The translations under genes were made by a program, and so were the position numbers. From Aedes albopictus (lineage: Eukaryota; Arthropoda; Insecta; Diptera; Culicidae), in contig NC_085137.1 in NCBI RefSeq assembly GCF_035046485.1, positions 4,317,977 to 4,381,976 of the forward strand: 64,000 bases of DNA, given 5' to 3'. The notes below the pieces were generated by a model. It saw only the letters and a list, made by a program, of their open reading frames with translations, was not told the origin of the DNA and did no database searches. Below are positions 1 through 13,303 of this stretch, in pieces; position 1 is the stretch's first letter; every line of letters begins with the position of its first letter.

Positions 1-547
1 GTGAATCAGCAGAACCTCGTCTATGCTGAAGTGGCAGAGGGGACGGGATTCCTCCAGCAAGGATAGATGGACACACAGGCTCATACTGAGCGTGTCCAAG
101 TAGATGAGCAGGTCCAATGGCGAGGTGAATTTTCACTTGACTCAATTTCTGTCAGGCCATGGGTGCTTTAGGGGGTATCTGCACAAATTCGGACACGCAG
201 GCTCCCCCGTATGTTCAGAATGTGCAGACTAAGACGCGGAGCATGTGCTCTTTGAATGTCCACGTTTCGTGGAGTAAAGGTCGAGTATGCAGGAGGTATG
301 CGATAGAGATATCACGCCTGACAACATTGTTGAAAGGATGTGTATGGGAATGGACAAGTGGGATTCCGTTTCTTCAACGGTTTCTCGAATCGTACTTGAA
401 GTTCAGAGAAAATGGCGAGCCGAACAACAGCTAGTTGAGTTGCCTCCCCCCCCCCCTTCACCATCCAAGAGCTTGAGTTCAACGGGTAGTCTAAGTACTA
501 GCCAAGAGCCGAGCCTCCAGGGAAGAGTGAACAACTTAAGGCGGTAG
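1..547 (+). pseudogene. Non-LTR retrotransposon ORF2 C-terminal remnant
   Basis: Frame 2 from about 2 to 547 reads RWTHRLI, GEVNFHLTQFLSGHGCFRG, then CSECAD and HVLFECPRF. This is the post-RT CxxC-H-C region typical of R1/LOA/Jockey-type elements, then WRAEQQ and a proline run. In-frame stops (for example TAG near 107, TAA near 215 and 273) break it. The 5' part lies outside the window. Clade placement is tentative. Confidence 0.7.
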
Positions 548-3540
548 CTGATGGAACGCTTACTATTAGAGTGTGCTCATTACGGTGGGTCAACGTTGTC
601 TGTAGAAAATTTAAATTTGATCGTATCAACCCGGAACAGAGCTTTTTAAATCTGTAATGACGTTGAAGTATAGCCTAGGATATGCCGAAAAACTTTGCCG
701 AAGACCGCAAAGTGATCCGACGTTACCTCTTTGGTCCCGAAACCATGAAAACTTACATTTTTTTTATCTGTGTTAACGAGATTTTTAACCCTTGGCTAGT
801 TCATCTCGGAACGCACGCTTTATTTCCCTTCCGAAGGAAGAACTCACATTTTGTGAGTTTGTTGGGAGTTGTTTGCACAAAAACACAATTTGGCCCATTC
901 AACGTATTTTTCCTGAAAACAAGAATTCAATAGCTTTTAAATAAAAAAAAATGGTTTGCTGATTTAAAAGTTATGATTTTTTTTAAATGTTTAGTTTTTT
1001 AAAACAATAATTTTTAGGACCACCCTATTTAAAAACTGGTCACTTTTATGACGAAATAAAAAAAAAATAAGAGTTTAATTATATTCGATGAACTACAGAA
1101 TACCTAGAGGTTAAAACAGTTTAAAGATGATTGAATAAAAAAATGAACTTCCTCATTGAACCTAAAAGGGGTTATCCATGGGTTTAACAAATCCATTACA
1201 AAGCCTCAAAAAGAGTAAAAAGCATAGCTGCTGTTGCTTGGGTAGAGGGTCCAAAAATCTGCCTAGGAATTGCCACAACTTAGATTTTCTGAACAAAGTA
1301 TAGTTACCGAGAGTGGTTTCTAAACCTGAATATTCCTATAAGATGAAGAAGGCCGAACATCGTGCTGATGGTTACTAGTGCTAGATCGTTGATCAATGGC
1401 AAGTAAAATGATGGTATTTTTTTGGTCAGTAGTACATAGTCCCGAATCATATAAAAATCAGCATGTCTACCAGTTTTCTGTTTGGTTCATAGGTAAAAAA
1501 ATGTTGTAATGCCTTACAAAAGCAAGAAAATACTATTTCAACCTAATGTCACCCCTACTCATATGCGAACATTAACTATTGACTTAGATTCGACCTGCTT
1601 GTAGTTCATATTGTAATAAAATTTGGTTTTCAAACGTCTTCAAATTATCCCAAACATTCTACATTTGAGAAAAAAGATCTATACACAATAGTGAGTGTGA
1701 AGTGAAAAAAATAGCAAATTTGATTTTAGCTATTTGATGAGATACACACTCGCATGAACTGGAGCTACCTTCATGGACCCTTTATCGACAGTAAGAGGAG
1801 GGCTTGACATAAATTCTTTCACGAAGTCCTAGGAATGACGTTGTCCAGTGGGGTTTCAATTTCGGTCACGATCAGGTGTCTCAGAACTTCAAATTACGAG
1901 GTACGAGGTACGAAAAGTTGCTGTGTGAAACGAAACCCAATATCGTACGGTGGAGATATGCTTCCCCTTTTCTGTGAGTTTAGTGATCAGCTTTGCCTCC
2001 TTTGCATTGATGATCGCCATTCATGCAAGTGCACCTTTTAAGAGGTGAAGTTACATGACTTTTATGTCATCCGGTCTGTGTGAATTTTAAGCAAAAAACT
2101 TTGATGGTTTCAGCAGATTATCGAGACCACTTGAAAATTTCAACCAAATCTCAGAACCATGATCACACACAAATCCCACCGTTCAGCATTCCTGGTCGAA
2201 CTCCAACAGCGGAAATGCAGTATTACTTTCCACTTTGGACATTTCTCCTCGCAGACGGCGCTGCCTGATGATGAGGACCACGATCGAGCAATCTATATAG
2301 TGATTATGAATCATTTATCATCCAACGCCACTTGACGTGCCCCTTCCTAGGCCCGGCCGAACGTGCTTATTAGTCGCTTGATTATATCGTGATAATTTTC
2401 CAGTCAGAAATATTCCTCCCTCTCTTCGTCGAGTCGCCTTCTGGTCGATTTGTTCTGGTGGAAACAAATTTCCACTCGGCCCATTTGTTGCTCAACTGCT
2501 CATTAGAGGCGAAGTAGAAGAAAAAAAAACTCGAAAATCCCCGCATTAGAGAAACCACTTGACTCATTTGGCTGGTGATTTACATACTCCCGCTACATAT
2601 GCCAACTCGTCGTCGCAGATCCACAGAAGAGATCCAGACTCTTCAACCTTTCGGTCGGTCGTCATCAGAGCGAGGAAGAGAAAAAAAACGGGAAATTTAT
2701 GTGTAAACATTAGATGAGCAGCAACTAACCAGACAAAAAAAAATGTTCGTCGAGATCCTTTACCGCGCAACCGAGAAAAAAGACCGAAAAAATTGAAACC
2801 TTTATGAAATTTGACTCCTCGCACCACACTCTCGCATCGACGACCGACATACCGACAACTTAAACCGAAGCCGATAACTGAAATCTCCGCTTTCGGTGGG
2901 TCACCAGAAGAAAACAGAGAAAAAACCCTCTAAAGAAGCCCATTTCCTGTTTGACATGGATGATGTTGCTTGTTGCACACGGCTCCTGATGGTGTGTACA
3001 TACTTTTTTTTCGTCTACGACGGGATCGTAATTAATGATCCCTGAAACGGTGGTCGGTGGGAGATTGAAGCAACGATCCTCGACAACGGACAACAACCGG
3101 GCAACTCAGGAAAAGAGAAGAATTTTTTTGAGGTTTTATTTCTTTTTGATGCACAGATTCTTTGACAAGATGCGATGGATATCCTTTCGAAAGAGTGGAC
3201 ATCGATGGTATCGTGCGGTTTCTGTTTCGCTTGATCGATTTTGAGCGATTTTGGAGAAAACTACAATGTATCAGCGTAGAGGTACAGCGTCGTTCAACGA
3301 CGGTGTTGCACAAGCCTACATATTCCGAACTTAAGGTATGACTAAAGCTGACAAACACTCAGCCAGCACAACTCAGACTCAAGATTCATCCGCTTGTCCT
3401 AGCTCTATCAAATGGCTGAAAGTGATTATTTCGTGTGTTATTGTGCTTGAGAGGCTCCCGCGGAATCTGTTTCAGGTGTTCAGGAGCGGCCTTATCAGTT
3501 GCTACACACTTCAGTTATTTTTTTCTGCCCGAATCTCTTG
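548..3540. other. Intergenic DNA without a supported gene
   Basis: 659-727 matches part of the palindromic element at 41427-41495. 950-1750 is AT-rich with nothing recognisable. 2260-3360 is a lower-repeat island with short pyrimidine/purine runs. It could hold regulatory or untranslated sequence, but no open frame stands out. Confidence 0.4.
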
Positions 3541-3800
3541 AAATCATGAAGTTTGATACATCGCACGGCATGTTTTGGTTGCAAACCAGAAATGTCCCCG
3601 GTGTCACCCCCGTGGAACCTATGCTAGATGTTCCGGGGTTAGTTAGTTAGTTGATAGTTGATACAGACTTCAAGGTATCGTTTCTGACTCAGTCATTTGA
3701 AATTATGAAGTTTGATATATCGCACGACATGTTTTGGATGCAAACTAGAAGTGTCCCCAATGAGGCCCCAGCGGAACCTGTCACGGTGATCCGGATGGGT
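3538..3800 (+). repeat. Two-copy tandem repeat, period 159 bp
   Basis: Units begin TGAAATYATGAAGTTTGAT near 3541 and 3700, each followed by ATCGCACGRCATGTTTTGG and a GTGTCCCC block. The wording is a diverged relative of the monomer of about 150 bp in 56.7-62.1 kb. Confidence 0.6.
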
Positions 3801-4129
3801 CAACTTATTCAAATCTGATTGTCGAAGTTTTGTTTTATTGTTCGCAATGAAAATTCAACTGAAAATCGATGGTTCATACAAAATAACACACGAAATAATC
3901 ATTTTTAGCCATTTCGGCACCCTCCCAGACCCCAGTACAATCCGGAATATCTCCGAAATGGTTCCGAACATTGCATGGTCACTAGGGTGTAATAAACTTG
4001 CACCAATTTATGATCGATTGAGGGCGACTTCAAAAAAATTGGATGAAGATTGACGAAATGCCAGCATTTTGAAAATGAGTTGTCGAGGGGAGGGTATGTG
4101 AAGGTTAATCGCTGCCCATCAAGGGCGTA

Positions 4130-4860
4130 GCCAAGGCCATACGCCAGGGAGTGTAATTCGGCACCAAAATGCCTAAATGCGAATAAGGGCCACACGACGG
4201 GCGGGCCTAAATATCCAGGAACGCGAAAAGTCCGAACCAACCGATGATAATGCAGATTGCTCAGCGAAACCTGAACCACTGTAGCAGTCAGTCTCGGAGT
4301 CAAGTACAGACATCGCACTACTATCGGACCCATACCGCATCCCTCCTGATAACAGGAACAAGGTAGCGGATAAAGTCAAGCTAGCAGCGATCTGTACAAC
4401 CAGCCGTTTTCCGGTCCAGGAAATAATTTCCTGCCTAGTGAGGCTTACAGGTAGGCTAAACTGGCACTGAACAAAGAGATTAAGACGCATAAGTGGGCGT
4501 GCTTCGAAAATCTCTGCCAGGCAACCAACACGACCCTTTTGGGTGATGCCTAAAGTGTAGTCAGTCATGGCCAAAATGAAAAGCATGACAGAACCCCCAG
4601 AACAAAGTCAAAGCGAGGTCAACCCGATGACAGACACTAAACTCATCGCAATAGCGAAGTCACTTAAGTTGAGCAAGGCTCCGATTCCTAACGGTATCCC
4701 GAGAGTAGCCGTCAAGATGGCCATCGCGGCTAGCCCTGACATGTTCAGAATGGCTATGCAGATGTACCTAGACGGAGTCAAATTTTTAGACAGGTGGGAA
4801 GGGCAAAAAAAAGTTTTACTGCCCGAGCAAGGGAAGCCCCCTGTCGAAAAGGATCATTGC
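4130..4860 (+). pseudogene. Non-LTR retrotransposon ORF2 fragment (pre-RT and RT start)
   Basis: 4462-4560 reads LNKEIKTHKWACFENLCQAT. 4567-4857 continues AIAKSLKLSKAPIPNGIP, AVKMAIAASPDMFRMAMQM and the RT motif WEGQKKVLLPEQGKPP. This is the linker and first reverse-transcriptase blocks of an R1/Jockey-type ORF2. Frameshifts and stops break it, and it ends abruptly at a 24-bp repeat field. Confidence 0.7.
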
Positions 4861-4974
4861 TGATGGATGGTCTATACCGAAGAACTTTTTTTGAAAAAAT
4901 CCTTGATGGTATTCTCGTAAAAGCCTTGAAACTATCACTGCTGTCACTAGAGGAAACCCTCGAGGTATCACTGT

Positions 4975-5560
4975 AAGAAGTCCTGAAGGGAATTCCTTGA
5001 GAAATTCTTGAGGAATTTCCTGGGAGTATAGAATAAATCTCAAATAATGGAACTCTTGGAAAAATGTTTGTTTTCACCCAAAGGAATTCCTGGACGAATC
5101 GCTGGAATGCATTCATAACGAAATGTCTGGAGGAATTTAAAAGGAAATTCCTAGTGCATTTCCAAGAGAAATTCCGAGAGGAAACCCTGGGTGAATTCCT
5201 GAAGGATTTCCTGAACAAAAGTCTGAAAGCGCTTCTAGCATGTAAGTACTTACTTGTACAAGGTAAGTCACGGTGAATTCTGCGCACCCAAATCATGTGC
5301 AGCCGTGACTCTTCTTTGACATGTGTGATGCTCGTAAGAATCCCTGGAGGTCTTATTGTTAGAAATCCTTATAGAGTGGTAAACTCCATAAGAGACTCTT
5401 GGAGCGATTCCTGAGGGGTCTCTGGAAACAGTTTGGACAACTTTTTGATAAAAATTCTAGTGAAATTTCTGGAGTACACCTTACATAAAATTCAAAAGGA
5501 GACACCTGGGAAAAATCCTGATGGAGACCCTTGAAAAAAAGAAAGCTAATTACATCGTCT
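4975..5560. repeat. 24-bp GGAATTCC-type minisatellite, degenerate
   Basis: It is made of 12-bp half-units such as GAGGAATTCCTG in variable form, and reading frames over it are by-products. It follows the truncated retrotransposon directly. Confidence 0.65.
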
Positions 5561-5602
5561 TTGACCAGAGGCCGCACAGACTGTACATTACTAAAGCCTG
5601 AA

Positions 5603-5737
5603 GTACACAGGGTCAAATATTTGACAAGGAATGAAGTAAAGATCAAACATCTGTTTGACACTGATGAAAATTCGATAGAGTCAAACAAGATGTTTCAGCA
5701 TTGATTTCGTTTTGGACAAATATTTGACTTTGTGTTC
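5603..5737. mobile_element. Small palindromic MITE (GTACACAGG...TTTGAC family)
   Basis: The left side AGTACACAGGGTCAAATATT mirrors the right side AAATATTTGACTTTGTG. A related copy is at 32738-32838. There is no coding capacity. Confidence 0.5.
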
Positions 5738-5929
5738 AACTTCTAACGACAGTACAAAAAAACCCAGTGGCCTACTGGAGAATTTAACGTTTGATGAAAT
5801 GTTTTCCCCGACTAAAGCGAGTATATAACCCACACTCGGAGGTATACAAGACAGCTAAACGACTACCGCCGCCAACCACTCAGCCACGAAGTCCACGGAT
5901 TTTATTTTGTTTTTTTTTTGGAAGAACCC

Positions 5930-6499
5930 CTGAAGGAATTTCTAGATGAACACCTTTAAAATATCCCTGGACGAACTCCTCGAGGAATCTCTGAAGGAGA
6001 ATAAGTTCCTGAAAAAATAATAATAGAAAACTTCATGAAGCGTTTCTTGAAAAAAATGGGAATTTCTGACGGAACCCCTTTACAAGTTATTGAAGAGATC
6101 TCGAGCAGAATTTTTGGAGAAATCACTTGAAGAATTCCCGGAGCAAATCCTGGAGGAATTTCTGGAGACATGCATGCAGAAGTTCCTGTAGGAATCTCTA
6201 CAAAAATGCCTAGAGGAATTCCTGGAGGAACTCCTGCAGAAATGCCTGGAGAAATTCCTGGATGGAATGCCTGGAGGTATTCTTAGAGGAATTTCAGGTG
6301 GAATCCTTAGAGCAATCCCTAGAGGATTCCCTAGAGAAAATTCATGAAGGAATGCCTGGAGATACCCCTGGCGGAATCCCTGGAAGAATTCATGGAGGAA
6401 TTTCTGGAGGGATTTCTGGAAAAAATCCATGAAGAATCACTGGAGCAATTCCAGGAGGAATCCCTAGAGGAATCCATGAAGGAATTCCTAGAGGAATCT
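5930..6499. repeat. 24-bp minisatellite array, left of gap
   Basis: Dense repeats of GGAATTCCTGGAGGAATYYC text continue right up to the run of N. Confidence 0.8.
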
Positions 6500-6999
6500 N
6501 NNNNNNNNNNNNNNNNNNNNNNNNNNNNNNNNNNNNNNNNNNNNNNNNNNNNNNNNNNNNNNNNNNNNNNNNNNNNNNNNNNNNNNNNNNNNNNNNNNNN
6601 NNNNNNNNNNNNNNNNNNNNNNNNNNNNNNNNNNNNNNNNNNNNNNNNNNNNNNNNNNNNNNNNNNNNNNNNNNNNNNNNNNNNNNNNNNNNNNNNNNNN
6701 NNNNNNNNNNNNNNNNNNNNNNNNNNNNNNNNNNNNNNNNNNNNNNNNNNNNNNNNNNNNNNNNNNNNNNNNNNNNNNNNNNNNNNNNNNNNNNNNNNNN
6801 NNNNNNNNNNNNNNNNNNNNNNNNNNNNNNNNNNNNNNNNNNNNNNNNNNNNNNNNNNNNNNNNNNNNNNNNNNNNNNNNNNNNNNNNNNNNNNNNNNNN
6901 NNNNNNNNNNNNNNNNNNNNNNNNNNNNNNNNNNNNNNNNNNNNNNNNNNNNNNNNNNNNNNNNNNNNNNNNNNNNNNNNNNNNNNNNNNNNNNNNNNN
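6500..6999. other. Assembly gap (500 N)
   Basis: Exactly 500 N between repeat array and AT-rich DNA. It is probably a placeholder size where the minisatellite could not be assembled. Confidence 0.98.
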
Positions 7000-9590
7000 G
7001 TTCTTCAGATTTGTGCTCTTGAAAATTCTAGGTGTGGCTTCGTCATATATTCACCTTAAAGTTGCAATGCAAAGTGCTTCAAAATATTCTTTGGAAAATT
7101 TGGAAATTTCGGAAAGTTTTTGCAGTACTTTTTTGAAAACTTCTACTATTTTTTTTTTTTTGAAATAAGCGCTCTTAAAGCGTGATAAGCCGTACAAGAG
7201 GGTCGTATTTCTTTCAGAAGTTCTTACGGATAATCTTAGATAATTTCAAAAATATCTACAACAACTCCTCCTGAAAGTTCTCAACAAGTTTCAATGTAGA
7301 TGCTTTAAAACCTCATTCGAAAAATTTTAAACAATAACTTCGGGTTTTTTCCAAAAATTTCTTCGGCTATTTCTAAATAAAAAGATCCCATCGAGAAGTG
7401 CTTCTGAGGGTTCCTGTAAATTCGAAACCTTCTTTTGTTTCTGAGATACCTGCAGGATTTTCATCTTGAAATGTTTTTAATATATCCCAAGGAATATATT
7501 CTGTGGAATTCCTACACAAGTTTTTTCGTAAATTTTCCAGAAGGAAAATTTCTCTGGCATTTTTTTTAAACCTTTTAAGCGTTCCTCTAGAAATTCTATC
7601 GGGGATCCATCTAGGAGATTGTGAGGAATACATTCTCTGGAAGTTAATTCGGAAACATCTGGAATTCGGGAATTCCTTTCTGCAGGGATTCCTAAAGACA
7701 ACTCGAGAGATAATTCTGATGAAACTGCAAGACTCATTTCTACAAAAAAAAAAGTCCTTGTAGGAATTCTTGCAGGACTCACTGATGAAATTTCTCAAAA
7801 AAAAATTGAAAACCCTTGGGAAGAATTCCCGAAGCAATCCCTGTAGGATTTGTAAAGGAAATTTTGAATAACTTCTGAAAAACTTCATGAAAGAACTTTT
7901 AGAGAAATCTCTTGCAGAATTCACTGTTCAAATTCACAAAATACCAAAAATGTTCATGAAATCACTGGAGATAAACATATCTTTTTTTTTAATTTGTTTG
8001 TATTTGTGAATTCCGAAAGATGTTCAAAGGAAGTTCTAAAAGAAATCGGAGAAGGCTTTTCGAAAGGAATTTCTAGAGGATTTTGTGAAGCAATATCGAA
8101 AAAATCCTGGAAATATGATATTAGAAAATTCCTAGATCGATGTATGGGATAATCTTCAGAAGTTTTGGAAAATTCTTAAGGAATATAAGAACTTCATAAG
8201 GGAATCATTGGAGTATTCTTGAGTATTTCTCAGAAAAATCTCCTAAATCATTCAAGGAAGATTTTCTGTAAAAAGTCCCTTTTTAAAGATTTTCTAAAGG
8301 AATTGCTGAAGGAATTTCAGAAAAAGTACCTGGAGGTTTTTTGGATGAATTTTTTAAGATATTCATGAGCTTCGCACATACTGGGAGTTAAAAAGAATAC
8401 CTGAAGAGCTGGTTACTCAGTGAGTAACTTGGAGAAATCTCGATGACTCTACTGATAACAGCGTTTTAAGCTGGAAAATTTCATATGAAAGGTTTAACAA
8501 CTCTTATACAACATGAATGTTTGTTGGGTTGTTTTTTCGTCAGTTTCTAGAGGAATGATATTTCATTAGGGATTTAGTCTAGGAGTTTTTCGGGAGTACC
8601 TTCGGAAAATCCACCAGAAATACCGTAGACAATTTCTACGGGAGTTCTTATGAGAACTTCTACAGTTCTTACAAAAGCTCCTACAGCAATTAATTCGAGA
8701 GTTCCTCCAGCAGCAGTTAAGCAAATTCCTCAATAAGTTCGAAAATTCTTGCTCGTTAAAAAATTCATCCATGAGCTGCTGAAGTAGCTGCTTCTAAAAT
8801 TCGGTATAACTCTTGCCATTTATTCGCTTTTTTCGATTTTCCAAAAGGCCGAAAAACACCTCAAGTGTTTATTCGGTTGTTTGTAAAAAAAAAGATCCAA
8901 CGCGAATTGCTCCAGAAGTTTCTTCGGGGATTTATCCAGGAGTTAACTCAAACATTCCATCCGAATTATTGTTTTGGGACTCCTTAAGTATGATTTTGTT
9001 TTCTAAGAATTTCTTACCATTTTTTTTTTTGAATTTGTCTCGAAATTTCTCTAGCAGATCTTTCAGAAAATTCTTGAATTTTCAAGAGAAAGATGTAGCT
9101 TAAACAACAGAAGCTTAAAGAAAGATGTAAGCTTAAACAACAGAAATCAGGATTTTTTTTTAGAAATTCTATCAGAGCTATTGGAATTCACCAGTTAGTT
9201 GAGATTCTTAGCAAAACCAATCGATCAATTTGAAAAGTTTCTGAAAAAAAATCTGAAAAACCTCTTGAGAAGTTCTCGATTTTAGCATCACTAACGGATC
9301 TATTTGAAAAGTTTCTAAAAAAGGGAAAAATTAGAAATTCTTAAAAAAAATCTGGCTTTTGGAAAAGTATGAGTAACGTCTTAAAACAATCAAGGAATAA
9401 ATTCAGGAATATTCTGAGAATATAATGGAACTGCAATGTCTTTTTTTTTGTTTTTTTTTATAAATTTTTAATTTGGAATTCATTTTACAACTTATTTTGA
9501 TAAGCTATTGAGAGTAGGTATTTAAATGCTTTTCAAATCAATAATTACTTAATAAAAACAAGGAAAAAGGATAAAGGTAGTTCGACTTTT
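7000..9590. repeat. Highly degenerate 24-bp repeat remnants, AT-rich
   Basis: Scattered AGGAATTC half-units occur (7500-8350, 8565-8770, 8900-9060) among AT-rich sequence. The text GCTTAAACAACAGAA occurs twice at 9099-9145 and again near 14628. No gene is supported. Confidence 0.5.
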
Positions 9591-10130
9591 ATGATCTATA
9601 CGATCTATAACTTTTCGTTTCCCCTCCCAGTTCTCGGGAGTAGCTCATTTTGGCACTGCATTCTTGGGGAGTTGAATAGAAAATTTAAAAATTTTCGCAA
9701 AGTTTCGACTAGTATAAGAGTCTCCTTAAGAAGATATTTATGTTTATTAATGAGTGAGACGCGCTGCTTTTAGCAAAGTATGGATTGTAGAAACAGAAAC
9801 GGCCAAGGAACTTCAACTCAGTGCCAGTTGTCCTTGTCCTTGTCCAGTTCTTTCAAGAAACCTGGCACGAGCTACATTTGTTTTTACTGCAAAACTTCTG
9901 CACGCTCGTGGGGCTAATTCAAGAGCCAATCACTTCATAACAGCGTGCATATTTCTTACCGTGTTGCCATTCGTTCTCAGCTCTGAACGGCATTTCTTAT
10001 CTGAATTTCACAAGAATCAAGATAGCCCAGAAATGACCTACTGTCAGCGCTACCATTTCTTGGAAAGTGCATTCCACCCTGCTCCCCCCCATACCAACCA
10101 GTCAGTGTAGGCAAAAATCGCCGAATGCAG
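9591..10130. other. Non-repetitive stretch, no gene recognised
   Basis: It is less AT-rich than its surroundings. A 118-codon open stretch (9754-10110) has no familiar motif and no splice context. Confidence 0.3.
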
Positions 10131-10132
10131 TT

Positions 10133-13100
10133 CACGGTGTGTTGAAACAGGATTATTATCGCACTTTCATGAACCTAAAATATTTTTTCGTTATAAGTTG
10201 GCCTTAGCTGTATATATTAAGATTCTGGAGATTAAAAAATCTTTCATCGGGGAAAATTAAAATAAATTCGATTTTAGTATTTCACCACTTTTCCCATATG
10301 ATATGATATTTCGCAAATCTGATGAACCTGAACTCCGCTAGTAAAATTCCCTTTCTAATAATAAATTTGAAACCATTTGGAGAGAAACGAATTCAAAAGT
10401 CTTTACAACGAGTTTAAATTTGTTTGGCGTTCGTTTCATGTGTCCAGCCCACTACAGTCTGCCGAAAGTCATAAATCGTAAAAGCATAAAAGTCTACATT
10501 CCTTCCATTTGTCGGACACATAGATATTTGTAATGGAGGTAAACAAATACTTCCCATTAGTGCGACTACATTTGTGCTACATTTGCGGAAGCACCTGTGA
10601 CTCATAACATTTGCAGCACATATCCTTCATGTGCTAATTTGCTTGAAATGTCGGGTATTAGTTGCACATACTTTGCATGTCGAACCACATCCACATGGAT
10701 ATTTGCCAAAAAGTATGAGTCGACTATACTAAACGTGCGTGACTTATTTGTAAAAGTTCTGCCTCTGATCTGTTGAGGACTTTTGTCCATACAAGTTTCA
10801 TAGACTTATAAAATGATACATTTAGGTTTCAGTGGGCTGTTGAGTGTCAAATAACAAAAAGTTGAAACAAAATACATAAGATTGGCGTTGTCATATTATG
10901 TTAATGCATTCAAAAATGATTATTCGACATTTGGTTTAAAATAAGGTATACCGGGTCAAGTTGAAACGGGTGGGGTAAGATGAAACAGCGGGTTAACGTG
11001 ATTTTATCTAGTCATGAAAAGCAATTTCAATGTCATAACATGTTTTTTAATCAAACAATCATTTGGTCAAGGATAATAACACAAATTGTATTGATTTTTT
11101 TCAAAACGTCACAAGTTTTTTTTATTAAGAATTAACCTTACCGAATGCAACACATGCTTAATATATGTCAATGACATTTTATAGTATAAGCCTCAAATAT
11201 ATTGGAAACATATCAATTTGCAAGTAATCTGATACATTTCAATAATAGTAGTCCGACCCGAATGATCATTTTTGATTAAGGAATCGTTAATAAATGAACA
11301 AACAAACAATAATAGTAGTCTCGTGCAGTGATTTTTTCTATGTTCGTCTGGGTTATCTGTAGTTTTATTTGATAGGACACCTTGATCTTGATAAAAACAT
11401 CATGCATTTAAATGACTGCAAAATATAAAAATTCTTTTTACCATGTAAAATTCCTTCTTTTTTGCAAAGTGAGTTTCACAACAGATTTAGTATGGAGAGA
11501 AATGTCACTTGTCCTTGCAGAGCGTGATAAAAACGAAATAAAAAAGCAAAAGTGATTAAGACGGCTAGTAATAAAACTGAAAAACCACTGCACTGTACTT
11601 ACAAAATGGAAACTATCCATTAGAGTTGATTTAAAAAGTCACCCGTGCACTCGATACCTTCCAACCATCTTCTATGTGTTATGATTATTTAGCAATCAAA
11701 CTTTATTCAATGCTTCTGGAATTAAGAATAAAATAACTAATAAAAACTTAAAAAAATGTATTGAATGCTCAAATTGCACACCACTGTTTGTTGTTTATTA
11801 TGACATTTCCAGAACATTGATGTCATCTTAATCTTGATCTACATTTTCAATTTTTATTTATCTGTTAATTTAGTTGAATTTGTTCTCAGCATAAACAACA
11901 ATGAACATATCTAAAACTACATTAAAAGAAAATAGAGTTAAGTACTGTTCCTTTTAATTGCACTACGATTTTGCATTCTTTGACAGATACGTATTTCGAC
12001 CTCAACTGTTAGGCCATCTTCAGTGTCTCGTACTTTATCCGATATTCTTTTTACGTACATGTACTCTGCTAACATGACCAGGTTCATCATCATCATATCT
12101 AAAACTGTTTCAATCAAACATTGAATGATTTCACCATAAAAAAATGAATTCATATTTATGCTTACCTTAAAGTACGTGTATCAAGGGCGTGTGTCGAAAG
12201 AGTAATTAAAAGCTATGCTCTAAGGGCTGATTTATTCACCTCGGATTAACCGGTAAACCAGGCTTATCCATATAGTTAAACCTGGTTTAACGCTTAATCC
12301 AGGGTGAAGAAATAGGCCCTATGTGTCCAACATGCGAACAAAAGTATTCATAGGATAAATTTTCACTTGTTAGAAAAACATCGAGCCTTGTAAAATTCAG
12401 AGCATAATATACATAAATAAAAGTTCTCATTATATTCGAAGAGCTATCAGTATTTTTGCTAAACTAGCTCAAAACAATTTATTTTCCAGTTAACATGAAT
12501 GTTAAAAAATACGCGTGATTAAGTCACCATATTTGTTTAATTATTTCGCAATCCAAGCATCTTTCGTGTCCATGTGATCGTCGTTTAGGTGTATCGTTAC
12601 ATGGTTTGGCATGCAAAGTATATGCAACTAATACCCGTCATTTCAGACTAATTAGCACATGAAGAGTATGTGCTGCAAATGGTACGAGTCACAGGTGTAT
12701 GATGCTTCCTTCCAATGTATGAGTCGCATTAGTGCGAAGTATTTGTTTACCTCCATTACAAATATCTATGCACCAGACAAATGGAAGGAATGTTGACTTT
12801 TATGATTTATGACTTTCGGCAGACTGTAGTGGGCTGGACACATGAAACGAACGCCAAACAAATTAAAACTCGTTGTAAAAATTTATGCATTCGTTTTTCT
12901 CCAAATGGTTTCAAATTTATTATTAGAAAGGGGACTTTTTCTAGCGGAGTTCGGGTTCATCAGATTTGCTAATACCATATCATATGAGAAAAGTGGTAAA
13001 CTACTAAAATCGAATTTATTTTAATTTTCCCCGATGAAAGATTTTTTAACCTCCAGAATCTTAATATATACAGCTAAGGCTAACTTATAACGAAAAAATA

Positions 13101-13148
13101 TTTTAGGTTCATGAAAGTGCGATAATAATCCTGTTTCAACACACCGTG
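10133..13148. mobile_element. Fold-back element with inverted arms of about 550 bp
   Basis: Arm 10133-10692 is the reverse complement, with some differences, of 12600-13148. Shared landmarks are CACGGTGTGTTGAAACAGG at the outer ends and GGTATTAGTTGCAYATACTT at the inner ends. The 1.9-kb centre holds a GGGTAAGATGAAACAG-type repeat and a small MITE but no transposase. The right end lies just before the Rel1 start. Confidence 0.75.
12223..12320. mobile_element. 98-bp hairpin MITE
   Basis: The left half AGGGCTGATTTATTCACC pairs with the right half GGTGAAGAAATAGGCCCT, and GGTAAACCAGG pairs with CCTGGTTTAAC further in. It is nested in the fold-back element. Confidence 0.65.
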
Positions 13149-13149
13149 C

Positions 13150-13303
13150 AGTTGCAGCTGCACTTGTCAGCGGCAAATGACACCAGTTGGAAAAACAAAG
13201 CGGCGAAAAGCAACGACATCGCTCGGCTCGCGCGCTGTCCTTCCTTATTTGTCAGGAAAATGCCACCCCAAACGACCGACGTGGATCAACAAAACAAAAG
13301 ATC
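13150..13303 (+). promoter_or_regulatory. Candidate Rel1 5' UTR / core promoter stretch
   Basis: This is a short non-repetitive, GC-richer stretch between the end of a fold-back element (13148) and the proposed start codon. No clear TATA box is seen. The assignment is by position only. Confidence 0.3.

Noticed and set aside
159..547. Treating the two overlapping open frames as separate small genes
   Set aside because: They are pieces of one retrotransposon reading frame broken by stops; the CxxC-H-C signature runs across them.
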